A stretch of 64,000 bases of DNA from Pseudomonas sp. TCU-HL1 (lineage in GTDB: Bacteria; Pseudomonadota; Gammaproteobacteria; Pseudomonadales; Pseudomonadaceae): the NCBI RefSeq assembly GCF_001708505.1, contig NZ_CP015992.1, forward strand, positions 1,612,001-1,676,000, given 5' to 3'. Shown one piece after another: positions 23,855 to 33,165 of the stretch; position 1 is the first letter of the stretch; every line of letters starts with the position of its first letter. The position numbers and the translations under genes are program-made. The notes under the pieces are model-generated. The model was given only the letters and a program-made list of their open reading frames with translations, had not been told where the DNA came from and did not search any database.

Positions 23855-25108
23855 ATGAATGCCATCTCCCGCCTGGCCGCTGTCGTTTCCCTCGCCTCCC
23901 TGTTCCCGTTGTCCGCCCTCGCCGGCGAAGTGGAAGTCCTGCATTGGTGGACCTCCGGTGGCGAGAAGCGCGCCGCCGATACCTTGCAGAAACTCGTCGA
24001 AGAAAAAGGCCACACCTGGAAGGATTTCGCCGTTGCCGGTGGCGGTGGCGAGGCGGCCATGACCGTACTGAAGACCCGCGCCGTCTCCGGCAATCCGCCG
24101 TCCGCTGCGCAGATCAAGGGGCCGGATATCCAGGAGTGGGGCGAGCTGGGCCTGCTGGCCGAGCTGGACGACGTCTCCACCGAGGGCAAATGGGATTCGC
24201 TGCTGTCCCCGCAGGTCGCTGACATCATGAAGTACGACGGCCATTACGTGGCTGTGCCGGTCAACGTGCACCGGGTCAACTGGCTGTGGATAAACCCCGA
24301 GGTGTTCCAGAAGGCCGGCGCCACGCCGCCCACCACCCTCGACGAATTCTTCGTCGCCGCCGACAAGCTCAAGGCCGCCGGCTACATCCCGATCGCCCAC
24401 GGCGGCCAGCCCTGGCAGGACGGCACGGTGTTCGAGGACCTGGTCTTCAGCATTCTCGGCCCGCAGGGCTATCACAAGGCTTTCGTCGAGCAGGACAAGG
24501 CAACTCTCACCAGCGACAAGATGGTCGAAGTCTTCGCCGCCCTGAAGAAGCTGCGCGGCTACGTCGATCCTGACGCCGCTGGCCGCGACTGGAACAGCGC
24601 CACGGGCCTGGTCATCAACGGCAAGGCCGGCATGCAGATCATGGGCGACTGGGCCAAAAGCGAGTGGAGCGCTGCCGGCAAGGTGGCGGGCAAGGATTAC
24701 CAATGCCTGCCGTTCCCCGGCACCCAGGGCAGCTTCGCCTACAACATCGACTCCCTGGCCATGTTCAAGCTCAAGGATGAAGCCAATATCCAGGCGCAGA
24801 ACGACCTGGCGCGCACCGTGCTCGAGCCGCAGTTCCAGCAGTTCTTCAACCAGAACAAGGGCTCCATTCCGGTCCGCCTGGACCAGGACATGTCGAGCTT
24901 CGATGCCTGCGCCCAGCAGTCCATGAAGGACTTCAAGGAAGCGGCGGCAGGCAATGGCCTGCAGCCGAGCCTGGCCCACGGCATGGCCGCCTCCAGCTAC
25001 GTGCAAGGGGCAGTGTTCGACGTGGTGACCAACTTCTTCAACGACCCCGCCGCCGACCCGAAAAAGGCCGCGCAGCAACTGGCCGCCGCGATCGAAGCGG
25101 TGCAGTAA
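23855..25108 (+). CDS. gtsA: Glucose/mannose ABC transporter substrate-binding protein
   Basis: A 417-residue periplasmic binding protein. The signal peptide MNAISRLAAVVSLASLFPLS ends near Ala-Leu-Ala at residue 22. The mature N-terminus GEVEVLHWWTSGGEK is characteristic of sugar-binding family 1 glucose-binding proteins. The start is at 23855; an upstream in-frame codon adds a charged 12-residue extension unlikely before a signal peptide. It is the first gene of the gtsABCD uptake operon. Confidence 0.95.
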   Translation: MNAISRLAAVVSLASLFPLSALAGEVEVLHWWTSGGEKRAADTLQKLVEEKGHTWKDFAVAGGGGEAAMTVLKTRAVSGNPPSAAQIKGPDIQEWGELGLLAELDDVSTEGKWDSLLSPQVADIMKYDGHYVAVPVNVHRVNWLWINPEVFQKAGATPPTTLDEFFVAADKLKAAGYIPIAHGGQPWQDGTVFEDLVFSILGPQGYHKAFVEQDKATLTSDKMVEVFAALKKLRGYVDPDAAGRDWNSATGLVINGKAGMQIMGDWAKSEWSAAGKVAGKDYQCLPFPGTQGSFAYNIDSLAMFKLKDEANIQAQNDLARTVLEPQFQQFFNQNKGSIPVRLDQDMSSFDACAQQSMKDFKEAAAGNGLQPSLAHGMAASSYVQGAVFDVVTNFFNDPAADPKKAAQQLAAAIEAVQ

Positions 25109-25199
25109 GCGGTCGGGCCGCCTGAGAGCGGCCCTTCTCCAAAACAGACGATTTCGAGGGTGCCGGCAGGCGCCATGGTTTCCTGCTGCTCCTCATCAG

Positions 25200-25290
25200 C
25201 CCCCTCTCCCACTTGTGGGAGAGGGTTGGGGAGAGGGCTGCCCGAAACACCCTCTCCCCCGGCCCCTCTCCCGCAGGCGGGAGAGGGGAG
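25200..25290. repeat. CCCTCTCCC-type repeat between gtsA and gtsB
   Basis: Two CCCCTCTCCC arms facing GGGAGAGGGTTGGGGAGAGGG and GGCGGGAGAGGGGAG form nested hairpins in the 211-base gap inside the transporter operon. Such a hairpin may protect gtsA mRNA and so raise binding-protein output relative to the permeases. Confidence 0.7.
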
Positions 25291-25319
25291 TGAAAACCCA
25301 ACCCACGGAGCTGGTACTC

Positions 25320-26228
25320 ATGAGCTCAACCGCAGTCTTCGCCAAGGCCTCACCGCTGGATGCGCTGCAACGCTGGCTACCCAGGCTGGTACTGGCGCCC
25401 AGTGTGCTGATCGTGCTGGTCGGCTTCTATGGCTACATCCTCTGGACCTTCCTGCTGTCCTTCACCAACTCGCGCTTCATGCCTAGCTACAAATGGGTCG
25501 GGCTGCAGCAGTACGAGCGCTTGCTGGACAACGATCGCTGGTGGGTGGCCAGTCACAACCTGCTGGTCTATGGCGGACTGTTCATCGGCATCAGCCTGGT
25601 GATCGGCGTGTTCCTGGCGGTGCTGCTGGACCAGCGTATCCGCCGCGAAGGCTTCATCCGCACCGTCTACCTCTACCCCATGGCGCTGTCGATGATCGTC
25701 ACCGGCACCGCCTGGAAGTGGCTGCTCAACCCTGGTCTGGGTCTGGACAAGCTGTTGCGCGACTGGGGCTGGGAAGGCTTCCGCCTGGACTGGCTGGTGG
25801 ACCCGGATCGGGTCGTCTACTGCCTGGTGATCGCCGCCGTGTGGCAGTCCTCGGGTTTCGTCATGGCGCTGTTCCTGGCGGGGCTGCGCGGGGTGGACCA
25901 GTCGATCATCCGTGCCGCCCAGGTGGACGGCGCCAGCCTGCCAGCCATTTACCTGCGCATCGTCCTGCCGAGCCTGCGTCCGGTGTTCTTCAGCGCGCTG
26001 ATGATCCTCGCCCACATCGCCATCAAGAGCTTCGACCTGGTCGCCGCCATGACGGCCGGTGGCCCCGGCTACGCCTCCGACCTGCCTGCGATGTTCATGT
26101 ATGCCCACACCTTCACCCGCGGCCAGATGGGCCTTGGCGCCGCCAGCGCGATGCTCATGCTCGGCGCGGTGCTGGCGATCCTCGTGCCCTACCTGTACTC
26201 CGAACTGAGGAACAAGCGCCATGACTAG
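25320..26228 (+). CDS. gtsB: Glucose ABC transporter permease, MalF type
   Basis: A 302-residue inner-membrane protein with about six hydrophobic helices. It carries the permease EAA-type loop RAAQVDGASLPAIYLRIVLPSLRP, through which it contacts the GtsD ATPase. The ATG at 25320 follows GGAG; an earlier in-frame start lies in the repeat. It overlaps gtsC by 8 bases. Confidence 0.94.
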   Translation: MSSTAVFAKASPLDALQRWLPRLVLAPSVLIVLVGFYGYILWTFLLSFTNSRFMPSYKWVGLQQYERLLDNDRWWVASHNLLVYGGLFIGISLVIGVFLAVLLDQRIRREGFIRTVYLYPMALSMIVTGTAWKWLLNPGLGLDKLLRDWGWEGFRLDWLVDPDRVVYCLVIAAVWQSSGFVMALFLAGLRGVDQSIIRAAQVDGASLPAIYLRIVLPSLRPVFFSALMILAHIAIKSFDLVAAMTAGGPGYASDLPAMFMYAHTFTRGQMGLGAASAMLMLGAVLAILVPYLYSELRNKRHD

Positions 26229-27066
26229 CCTGGCCGGAAAACCCGCCTTCAGTGTCAGCCGCCTGGCCATCCACGCCACGCTGTTCGTCGCCTGCGCCGT
26301 TTACCTGGTGCCGCTGGTGGTGATGCTGCTGACCAGCTTCAAGACGCCGGACGACATCCGCACCGGCAACCTGCTGTCGATGCCGGACGTGTTCACCCTG
26401 GTGGGCTGGGCCAAGGCCTGGGCCAGCGTCGGCGGCTACTTCTGGAACTCGGTGAAGATCACCGTGCCGGCGGTGATCATCTCCACCCTGCTCGGCGCGC
26501 TGAATGGCTACGTGTTGTCCATGTGGCGCTTCCGTGGCTCTCAGCTGTTCTTCGGGCTGCTGCTGTTCGGTTGCTTCCTGCCGTTCCAGGTGGTGCTGCT
26601 GCCGGCGTCCTTCACCCTCGGCCAGTTCGGCCTGGCCAACACCACCGGCGGCCTGGTGCTGGTGCACGTGGTTTACGGCCTGGCCTTCACCACGCTCTTC
26701 TTCCGCAACTTCTACGTGAGCATCCCGAACGCACTGGTGAGCGCGGCGCGGCTGGACGGGGCGGGGTTCTTCACCATCTTCGGGCGCATCCTGCTGCCCA
26801 TGTCGGTGCCGACCATCATGGTCTGCCTGATCTGGCAGTTCACCCAGATCTGGAACGACTTCCTCTTCGGCGTGGTGTTCGCCAGCGGCGACACCCAGCC
26901 CATCACCGTGGCCCTGAACAACCTGGTGAACACCAGCACCGGGGTCAAGGAATACAACGTCGACATGGCCGCCGCGATGATCGCCGGCCTGCCCACCCTG
27001 CTGGTCTACGTGTTCGCCGGCAAATACTTCCTGCGCGGTTTAACTGCTGGCGCGGTGAAAGGCTGA
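26221..27066 (+). CDS. gtsC: Glucose ABC transporter permease, MalG type
   Basis: A 281-residue inner-membrane permease with six hydrophobic segments and the EAA-type loop SAARLDGAGFFTIFGRILLPMS near the C-terminal half. It pairs with GtsB to form the membrane channel. It ends 24 bases before gtsD. Confidence 0.94.
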   Translation: MTSLAGKPAFSVSRLAIHATLFVACAVYLVPLVVMLLTSFKTPDDIRTGNLLSMPDVFTLVGWAKAWASVGGYFWNSVKITVPAVIISTLLGALNGYVLSMWRFRGSQLFFGLLLFGCFLPFQVVLLPASFTLGQFGLANTTGGLVLVHVVYGLAFTTLFFRNFYVSIPNALVSAARLDGAGFFTIFGRILLPMSVPTIMVCLIWQFTQIWNDFLFGVVFASGDTQPITVALNNLVNTSTGVKEYNVDMAAAMIAGLPTLLVYVFAGKYFLRGLTAGAVKG

Positions 27067-27090
27067 CGCCTTCAAGATTGGAGAAACGAC

Positions 27091-28242
27091 ATGGCAACCC
27101 TCGAACTGCGCAATGTGAACAAGTCCTACGGCAGCGGCCTGGCGGACACCCTGAAGAACATCGAGCTGTCCATCGACTCCGGCGAGTTCCTGATCCTCGT
27201 CGGCCCGTCGGGCTGCGGCAAAACCACCCTGATGAACTGCATCGCCGGGCTGGAGAGCATCAGCGGTGGCGCGATCATGGTCGATGGCCAGGACATCAGC
27301 GGCATGAGCCCGAAGGACCGGGACATCGCCATGGTGTTCCAGTCCTATGCCCTGTACCCGACCATGAACGTGCGCGAGAACATCGCCTTCGGCCTGAAGA
27401 TCCGCAAGATGCCGGCGGCCGAGATCGACGCCGAGGTTTCGCGTGTGGCCAAGCTGTTGCAGATCGAGCACCTGCTGCAGCGCAAGCCGGGCCAGCTCTC
27501 CGGTGGCCAGCAGCAGCGCGTGGCCATGGGCCGGGCGCTGGCGCGGCGGCCGAAGATCTACCTGTTCGACGAACCGCTGTCGAATCTCGACGCCAAGCTG
27601 CGGGTGGAGATGCGCACCGAGATCAAGCTGATGCACCAGCGGCTGAAGACCACCACCGTGTACGTCACCCACGACCAGATCGAGGCCATGACCCTGGGCG
27701 ACAAGGTGGCGGTGATGAAGGACGGCATCATCCAGCAGTTCGGCACCCCGCAGCAGATCTACAACGATCCGGCCAACCTCTTCGTCGCGGGCTTCATGGG
27801 CTCGCCGCCGATGAACTTCGTGCCCCTGCGCCTGCAGCGCCGCGACGGCCGCCTGGTGGGCCTGCTGGACAGCGCCGACGGCCATTGCGAACTGCCCCTG
27901 GGCGACGCCGATGGCGAGCTGGAAGGGCGCGAACTGATCCTCGGCATCCGCCCGGAGCAGATCCTGGTCGGCGCCAGCGAGCTGCCGACCATTCGTGCCG
28001 AGGTGCAGGTGCTGGAGCCCACCGGCCCGGACATTCTGGCCTTCGTCGAGATCAACCAGACCAAGGTCTGCTGCCGCCTGGCCCCCGATGCGCCGGTGCG
28101 CGTGGGCGACACCCTCGACCTGCAGTTCGCGCCCGACAAGGTGCTGCTGTTCGACGCGCAAAGCGGCGAGCGGTTGTGTGCACCGGGAAAGGTGGCGAGC
28201 CCTGAGCGGCAAGCCAAGGTGGCGCAGCTCAAGGGGCGTTGA
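27091..28242 (+). CDS. gtsD: Glucose ABC transporter ATP-binding protein
   Basis: A 383-residue MalK/UgpC-type ATPase. Walker A GPSGCGKTT is at about residues 38-46, the signature LSGGQQQR at about 135-142, Walker B IYLFDEPLSNLD, and the H-loop VTHDQIEA. A C-terminal TOBE-like regulatory domain begins near residue 240. It energises uptake through GtsB and GtsC. Confidence 0.95.
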   Translation: MATLELRNVNKSYGSGLADTLKNIELSIDSGEFLILVGPSGCGKTTLMNCIAGLESISGGAIMVDGQDISGMSPKDRDIAMVFQSYALYPTMNVRENIAFGLKIRKMPAAEIDAEVSRVAKLLQIEHLLQRKPGQLSGGQQQRVAMGRALARRPKIYLFDEPLSNLDAKLRVEMRTEIKLMHQRLKTTTVYVTHDQIEAMTLGDKVAVMKDGIIQQFGTPQQIYNDPANLFVAGFMGSPPMNFVPLRLQRRDGRLVGLLDSADGHCELPLGDADGELEGRELILGIRPEQILVGASELPTIRAEVQVLEPTGPDILAFVEINQTKVCCRLAPDAPVRVGDTLDLQFAPDKVLLFDAQSGERLCAPGKVASPERQAKVAQLKGR

Positions 28243-28245
28243 ACC

Positions 28246-28306
28246 GTAGCCCGGATGAAATCCGGGGATTGGCTGTCACGGCCTTTCCGGATTGCATCCG
28301 GGCTAC
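28246..28306. repeat. REP-like inverted repeat (GTAGCCCGGATG family)
   Basis: GTAGCCCGGATGAAATCCGG and CCGGATTGCATCCGGGCTAC form a near-perfect hairpin between gtsD and the porin gene. A second copy lies at 34722-34782. Confidence 0.8.
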
Positions 28307-28354
28307 CTGGAAAGACGATCCATCGACGTACAACAATAAAAATCTGGAGTGGAC

Positions 28355-29578
28355 ATGAGCACGACGATCAAAGGTTTGTGGGTACTGCCCTGCGCGCTTT
28401 TCGCGGTTTCCGGTGTGGCGCAGGCGGTGGAATTCACCGGCTACATGCGCAGTGGCGCCGGGGGGGCCAGCGAGGGCGGCACGCAATCCTGCTTCCAGCT
28501 GCCGGGGGCTCAATCGAAGTACCGTCTGGGCAACGAATGCGAGCAGTACATCGAACTGGACCTGCGCCAGGACCTGCTCAAGCTCGATGACGGTTCGGTG
28601 GTCAGCGTCGAGGGCATGGCGCAGCTCTACAACGAATACGGCCATACACCCGAGTTCACCGGCGACCACGGCTTCGCGCGGATGAACCAGATGTATGCCG
28701 AGTGGAGCAATATGCCGGCGCTGAACGGCGGCTCCTTCTGGGCCGGTCGCCGCTTCTACAAGCGGAACGACATCCACATCTCCGACTTCTACTACTGGAA
28801 CCAGAGCGCCACCGGCTTCGGCTTCGATGAAGTGGCCATCGGCGACCTGAAGTACAGCTACGTGTTCTCGCGCAAGGACAACTACGACCAGGACCCCTAC
28901 ATCAACCGTCACGACTTCAACATCGACGGCTTCCAGACCAATCCCGGGGGTGAGGTCGGTGTGGGTGTCAGCTATATCGACAAGCCCGACAGCACCGACG
29001 CCCATAGCGGCTGGTCGGTAGCGGCGCAGCACAAGCAGAAGGTCTTCCTCGGCGGGGTCAACACCTTCGCCCTGCAATACGGTCGCGGACCGGGCACCGC
29101 GCTCGGTTACACCGGCGACCCGACCCTGGACAACGCCAACAAGAGCTGGCGTGTGGTGGAGTTCTTCGACTGGCAAGTGACGCCGCGCTTCGGTGGCCAG
29201 TTCGAGGTGGTCTACCAGAAGGACACCCGTCCGGATGGTGACGACCAGAATTGGCTGTCCGTCGGCGTGCGCCCAGTCTACGCCTTCACCGACCAGTTCA
29301 AGCTGGTGACCGAGTTGGGCCGCGACCAGGTGGAAGCCCCTGGCGGCACGCGCAAACTGACCAAGTTCACCGTCGCGCCCACCTGGTCGCCGGCCGGTCC
29401 TGGCTTCTGGGAGCGCCCGGAAATCCGTCTCTACTACACCTACGCCAGCTGGAACGAGGCGGCCCAGCGTGCGGCCAGCCAGATGGCGGCGGGCTCGGCG
29501 CTTTCGGATACCGGCGCCTTCGGCAATGCGCTGCATGGCTCCAACTTCGGTGTGCAACTGGAGTACTGGTGGAAATGA
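28355..29578 (+). CDS. LamB-type carbohydrate outer-membrane porin
   Basis: A 407-residue beta-barrel with a signal peptide (MSTTIKGLWVLPCALFAVSG, cleaved after AQA). The mature N-terminus VEFTGYMRSGAGGASEGG and the segments NQMYAEWSNMPALNGGSFWAGRR and GVQLEYWWK at the C-terminus with terminal aromatic/Lys are those of maltoporin-type porins. It occupies the oprB position of the glucose cluster and presumably admits glucose or oligosaccharides. The start at 28355 follows GGAG; a GTG two codons earlier is possible. Confidence 0.88.
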   Translation: MSTTIKGLWVLPCALFAVSGVAQAVEFTGYMRSGAGGASEGGTQSCFQLPGAQSKYRLGNECEQYIELDLRQDLLKLDDGSVVSVEGMAQLYNEYGHTPEFTGDHGFARMNQMYAEWSNMPALNGGSFWAGRRFYKRNDIHISDFYYWNQSATGFGFDEVAIGDLKYSYVFSRKDNYDQDPYINRHDFNIDGFQTNPGGEVGVGVSYIDKPDSTDAHSGWSVAAQHKQKVFLGGVNTFALQYGRGPGTALGYTGDPTLDNANKSWRVVEFFDWQVTPRFGGQFEVVYQKDTRPDGDDQNWLSVGVRPVYAFTDQFKLVTELGRDQVEAPGGTRKLTKFTVAPTWSPAGPGFWERPEIRLYYTYASWNEAAQRAASQMAAGSALSDTGAFGNALHGSNFGVQLEYWWK

Positions 29579-29584
29579 CGGGTC

Positions 29585-30493
29585 ATGTCGATGGCCGCCA
29601 GTGAGTCCCGCCGTCGCGGGCCGCGCCTGGTGAAGGCAGGGGAGGGCGCCGACCATCCCCTCGCCGACCTGCTGCGCCCGGCGGCCGGGCAGCCGTTCCG
29701 CTGGGCCGAGCACCAGGGGCGCGAGCTGCTGCTGGTGGAGCACCCGCGCTGCTCGGCGGTGTTCAGCCGGCAGGGCGGCCAGTTGCTGCACTACCAGCCC
29801 CACGGCGAGCGGCCGCTGCTCTGGTGCGCGGCACGCTGGCCGCGCATCGGCGCCATTCGCGGTGGTGTGCCCGTCTGCTGGCCCTGGTTCGGCCGCCATC
29901 CCATGGAAGGCGGCTGGCCTCATCACGGCTGGGCGCGACTGTCGGACTGGCGACTTATCCACAAGGACGCCGATGCCGAGGGTGTGCGCCTGAACTGGCG
30001 CCTAGACCTGCATGACTGGCAGGTGGATCTGCAGGCGGAGCTGGGCGAGCGTATGAGCCTGCAACTGGTCACCCGCCACCGCGACAGCGAGCCCTGTGTC
30101 CTCAGTCACGCACTCCACGCCTACTGGCGGGTCAGCGACGTGGCTCGGGTCGGTTTGCTGGGGCTGGACGGCGTCGATGGCCGCGACCTGCTGACGCGCG
30201 AGGCGTGCCGGCAGGAGGGTGAGCTACGGGTGATCGATGGTTGCCACAAGGTCTTCCGGCGCGGTGGCCGGGTGCGGATTCAGGATGCCGGATGGCAGCG
30301 GCGGTTGCGCATCGAGGGAGGGAATAATCCGAACACGGTGGTCTGGCATCCGGGTAGCAGGCCTCTTTCAGAGGTGAGCTGGGCAGAGGGCCTGGGCTTT
30401 CTTTCCGTGCAGGGCGCGGCTTGTGACGAGGGCGGCGTGGAGTTGGTGGCAGGGGAAGAAGCGAGGTTGAGTTTGAAGGCGTGGGTCGGGTGA
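29585..30493 (+). CDS. D-hexose-6-phosphate mutarotase (YeaD family)
   Basis: A 302-residue aldose-1-epimerase-fold protein with the YeaD segments SRQGGQLLHYQPHGERPLLW, GAIRGGVPVCWPWFGRHP, HHGWARLSDW and PNTVVWHPG. It would equilibrate the anomers of glucose 6-phosphate for Zwf. It is 6 bases after the porin stop and so belongs to the gts operon. A second ATG two codons in is an alternative start. Confidence 0.87.
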   Translation: MSMAASESRRRGPRLVKAGEGADHPLADLLRPAAGQPFRWAEHQGRELLLVEHPRCSAVFSRQGGQLLHYQPHGERPLLWCAARWPRIGAIRGGVPVCWPWFGRHPMEGGWPHHGWARLSDWRLIHKDADAEGVRLNWRLDLHDWQVDLQAELGERMSLQLVTRHRDSEPCVLSHALHAYWRVSDVARVGLLGLDGVDGRDLLTREACRQEGELRVIDGCHKVFRRGGRVRIQDAGWQRRLRIEGGNNPNTVVWHPGSRPLSEVSWAEGLGFLSVQGAACDEGGVELVAGEEARLSLKAWVG

Positions 30494-30514
30494 GGCGCGG
30501 GGCATGGGCTCCGT

Positions 30515-30640
30515 TGCCCTCACCCCAACCCTCTCCCGCAAGCGGGAGAGGGGGCTGTCCGTGCGGCGGTCGAAGCAAGTGCCGGCTGCTTGTCTCCCCT
30601 CTCCCTTCAGGGAGAGGGGCTGGGGGAGAGGGTAAATCCC
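30515..30640. repeat. CCCTCTCCC-type repeats between convergent genes
   Basis: CAACCCTCTCCCGCAAGCGGGAGAGGG is a strong hairpin, and CCCCTCTCCCTTCAGGGAGAGGGG is a second, lying between the mutarotase and hexR stop codons. They probably act as a bidirectional terminator as well. Confidence 0.75.
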
Positions 30641-30652
30641 CGCAAAGAACTA

Positions 30653-31522
30653 TCAGGATGGCTCTTCATCCGTCGGATACCGGCTGGCGTTGAGGCTTTC
30701 CTTGATCTTGCGCAGGTGCGGCTGGAAGTCGACGCCGCGGCGCAGGGTCATGCCGGTGGCGAGCACGTCGAGCACGGTGAGCTGGATGATGCGCGAGGTC
30801 ATCGGCATGTAGATGTCGGTGTCTTCCGGCAGCGGGATATCCAGGCTCAGGGTGCTGGCCTTGGCCAAGGGCGAGCCGGCGGCCGTCAGGCCGAGTACCG
30901 AGGCGCCGTTCTGCCGTGCCAGGCGCGCTACCTCCACCAGCTCGCGGGTGCGGCCGGTGTAGGAAATGATCACGAACAGGTCGCCCGTGTGCGCCACCGA
31001 CGCGAGCATGCGCTGCATCAGTACATCGGAATGGGCGGACACGGCGAGGTTGAAACGGAAGAACTTGTGCTGGGCGTCCAGGGCCACCGAGGCCGAGGCG
31101 CCAAGGCCGAAGAAGTGGATTTGCCGGGCCTGGATCATCAGGTCCACGGCGCGGCTGACCAGTTGTGGGTCGAGGGTCTGCAGGGCGCTGTCCAGGGAGG
31201 CGATGGCGCTGCCGAAGATCTTCCGCGTGTAGGCCTCGGGGCCGTCGTCCGCCGCGACCGCCTGGCTGACGTAGGCGGCACCGCTGGCCAGGCTCTGCGC
31301 CAGTTGCATCTTCAGTTCGGGGTAGCCGTTGACGCCGAAGGAGCGGCAGAAGCGGTTCACCGTCGGCTCGCTGACCTGCGCGGCCTGGGCCAGCGCGGCA
31401 ATGCTGTAGCGGGTGGCTTGTTGCGGGTCGCGCAGGATGACTTCGGCGACCTTGCGCTCAGCCTTGTTGAGTTCGTCGAGGCGGTTCTGGATCTGCTCCA
31501 GCAGGTTGTGCACGCGGTCCAT
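30653..31522 (-). CDS. hexR: HexR, RpiR-family repressor of glucose catabolism
   Basis: A 289-residue regulator. The N-terminal HTH_6 domain (IAALAQAAQVSEPTVNRFCRSFG) is followed by a SIS sugar-isomerase domain at about 125-265 (HFFGLGASASVALDAQHKF, VIISYTGRTRELVEVAR) that binds the ED intermediate KDPG. The start at 31522 (MDRVHNLLEQIQNRLDEL) is the family N-terminus; the frame is open 22 codons further upstream. It is divergent from zwf, with an operator between. Confidence 0.95.
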   Translation of the reverse strand: MDRVHNLLEQIQNRLDELNKAERKVAEVILRDPQQATRYSIAALAQAAQVSEPTVNRFCRSFGVNGYPELKMQLAQSLASGAAYVSQAVAADDGPEAYTRKIFGSAIASLDSALQTLDPQLVSRAVDLMIQARQIHFFGLGASASVALDAQHKFFRFNLAVSAHSDVLMQRMLASVAHTGDLFVIISYTGRTRELVEVARLARQNGASVLGLTAAGSPLAKASTLSLDIPLPEDTDIYMPMTSRIIQLTVLDVLATGMTLRRGVDFQPHLRKIKESLNASRYPTDEEPS

Positions 31523-31607
31523 TGGGATTCCTGGAAAGGGGCCTGCAATCGGTGGCCTATCGTACTGAGCGCATCTGGACGGAGCCACCGCAATCTCGCA
31601 TGTTGGT

Positions 31608-31631
31608 AAATGTAGTTTTATTACTACATTT
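31608..31631. promoter_or_regulatory. HexR operator between hexR and zwf
   Basis: A 24-bp perfect palindrome with arms AAATGTAGT and ACTACATTT separated by TTTATT lies 86 bases upstream of hexR and 65 bases upstream of zwf. It contains the TTGT/ACAA-like pattern expected of HexR and fits autorepression plus control of zwf-pgl-eda. Confidence 0.85.
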
Positions 31632-31695
31632 TGTCTTGATGAAGCGCATTATTGGGTGTATTCATAAGCTCATGTTTGATAGAAGAACAAATATC

Positions 31696-33165
31696 ATGGC
31701 CTCACAACCTGTCGAACTTTGCACCCTGGCGCTCTTCGGCGGCCTCGGTGACCTCGCACTGCGCAAGCTGTTTCCCGCGCTCTATCAACTGGACCGCGCC
31801 GGCCTGCTGCCGACCGATACACGCATCCTTGGCCTGGGTCGCGAGAATGGCGACCCGGCTGCCCACCTCGTTGCCATTGGCGAGCACCTGCGTCGCTACG
31901 TGCCCGCCGCAGAGGTGGAGGAGGGCGCCGTGCAGCGCTTCCTGGCGCGGCTCGATTACCTGACCATGGACTTCCTCGATGCCGACGCCTACTCGGCCCT
32001 GGCTGACAAGCTGGGCCCCGTGTCCCGGCTGATCGCCTACTTCGCCACGCCCGCCGCCGTGTACGGCGCCATCTGCGCGGGCCTGGCCGCCACGGGGCTG
32101 GCCGAGCGCACCCGCGTGGTGCTGGAAAAACCCATCGGCCATGATCTGGAGTCCTCACGCGCAGTGAATGACGCCGTGGCGACGCACTTCCCGGAAAACC
32201 GCACCTACCGGATCGACCACTATCTGGGCAAGGAGACGGTGCAGAACCTGATTGCCCTGCGCTTTGCCAACAGCCTGTTCGAAACCCAGTGGAACCAGCA
32301 CCACATCTCCCATGTGGAGATCACCGTGGCCGAGCAAGTGGGCATTGAAGGGCGCTGGGGATACTTCGACCAGGCCGGACAGTTGCGCGACATGATCCAG
32401 AACCACCTGCTGCAACTGCTCTGCCTGATCGCCATGGACCCGCCCAGCGACCTCTCCGCCGACAGCATCCGCGACGAGAAGGTCAAGGTGCTGAAAGCGC
32501 TGGCGCCGATCACCCAGGAGCAGCTCAGCCAACAGGTGGTGCGCGGCCAGTACGTGGCCGGCAACATCCTCGGCAAGACGGTGCCCGGCTATCTCGAAGA
32601 AGAGAACGCCAACACCCACAGCGACACCGAAACATTCGTCGCCCTGCGCGCGGAAATCCGCAACTGGCGCTGGTCCGGCGTGCCCTTCTACCTGCGTACC
32701 GGCAAGCGCATGCCGCAGAAGCTTTCGCAGATCGTCATACACTTCAAGGAACCGCCGCACTACATCTTCGCCCCCGAGCAGCGGCCGCTGATCAGCAACC
32801 GGCTGATCATCCGCCTGCAGCCGGACGAAGGTATTTCCCTGCAGGTGATGACCAAGGACCAGGGCCTGGACAAGGGCATGCAGCTGCGCAGCGACCCGCT
32901 GCAGCTGAGCTTCTCCAATACCTACCGCAGCGCGCGGATTCCGGACGCCTATGAGCGTCTGCTGCTGGAAGTGATGAAGGGCAACCAGAATCTCTTCGTA
33001 CGCAAGGACGAAATCGAATACGCCTGGAAGTGGTGCGACCAACTGATCGCCGGATGGCGGCAGCAGGGCGACGCACCCAAGCCCTACGCGGCGGGAACCT
33101 GGGGGCCGGTGGCCTCCATCGCATTGATCACCCGTGATGGCAGGAGTTGGTATGGCGATCTGTAA
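31696..33165 (+). CDS. zwf: Glucose-6-phosphate 1-dehydrogenase
   Basis: A 489-residue G6PDH. The dinucleotide-binding loop LFGGLGDLALRKLFP is at the N-terminus, the catalytic YRIDHYLGKETVQNL at about 172-186 and VLEKPIGHDLESS precede it. It converts glucose 6-phosphate to 6-phosphogluconolactone with NAD(P)+. The ATG at 31696 gives the usual length; the open frame upstream runs through the operator. It overlaps pgl by 14 bases. Confidence 0.97.
   Translation: MASQPVELCTLALFGGLGDLALRKLFPALYQLDRAGLLPTDTRILGLGRENGDPAAHLVAIGEHLRRYVPAAEVEEGAVQRFLARLDYLTMDFLDADAYSALADKLGPVSRLIAYFATPAAVYGAICAGLAATGLAERTRVVLEKPIGHDLESSRAVNDAVATHFPENRTYRIDHYLGKETVQNLIALRFANSLFETQWNQHHISHVEITVAEQVGIEGRWGYFDQAGQLRDMIQNHLLQLLCLIAMDPPSDLSADSIRDEKVKVLKALAPITQEQLSQQVVRGQYVAGNILGKTVPGYLEEENANTHSDTETFVALRAEIRNWRWSGVPFYLRTGKRMPQKLSQIVIHFKEPPHYIFAPEQRPLISNRLIIRLQPDEGISLQVMTKDQGLDKGMQLRSDPLQLSFSNTYRSARIPDAYERLLLEVMKGNQNLFVRKDEIEYAWKWCDQLIAGWRQQGDAPKPYAAGTWGPVASIALITRDGRSWYGDL

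Noticed and set aside
26523..28205. Plus-strand frame of 560 codons across gtsC and gtsD
   Set aside because: Arg/Pro-rich out-of-frame reading of two conserved transporter genes.
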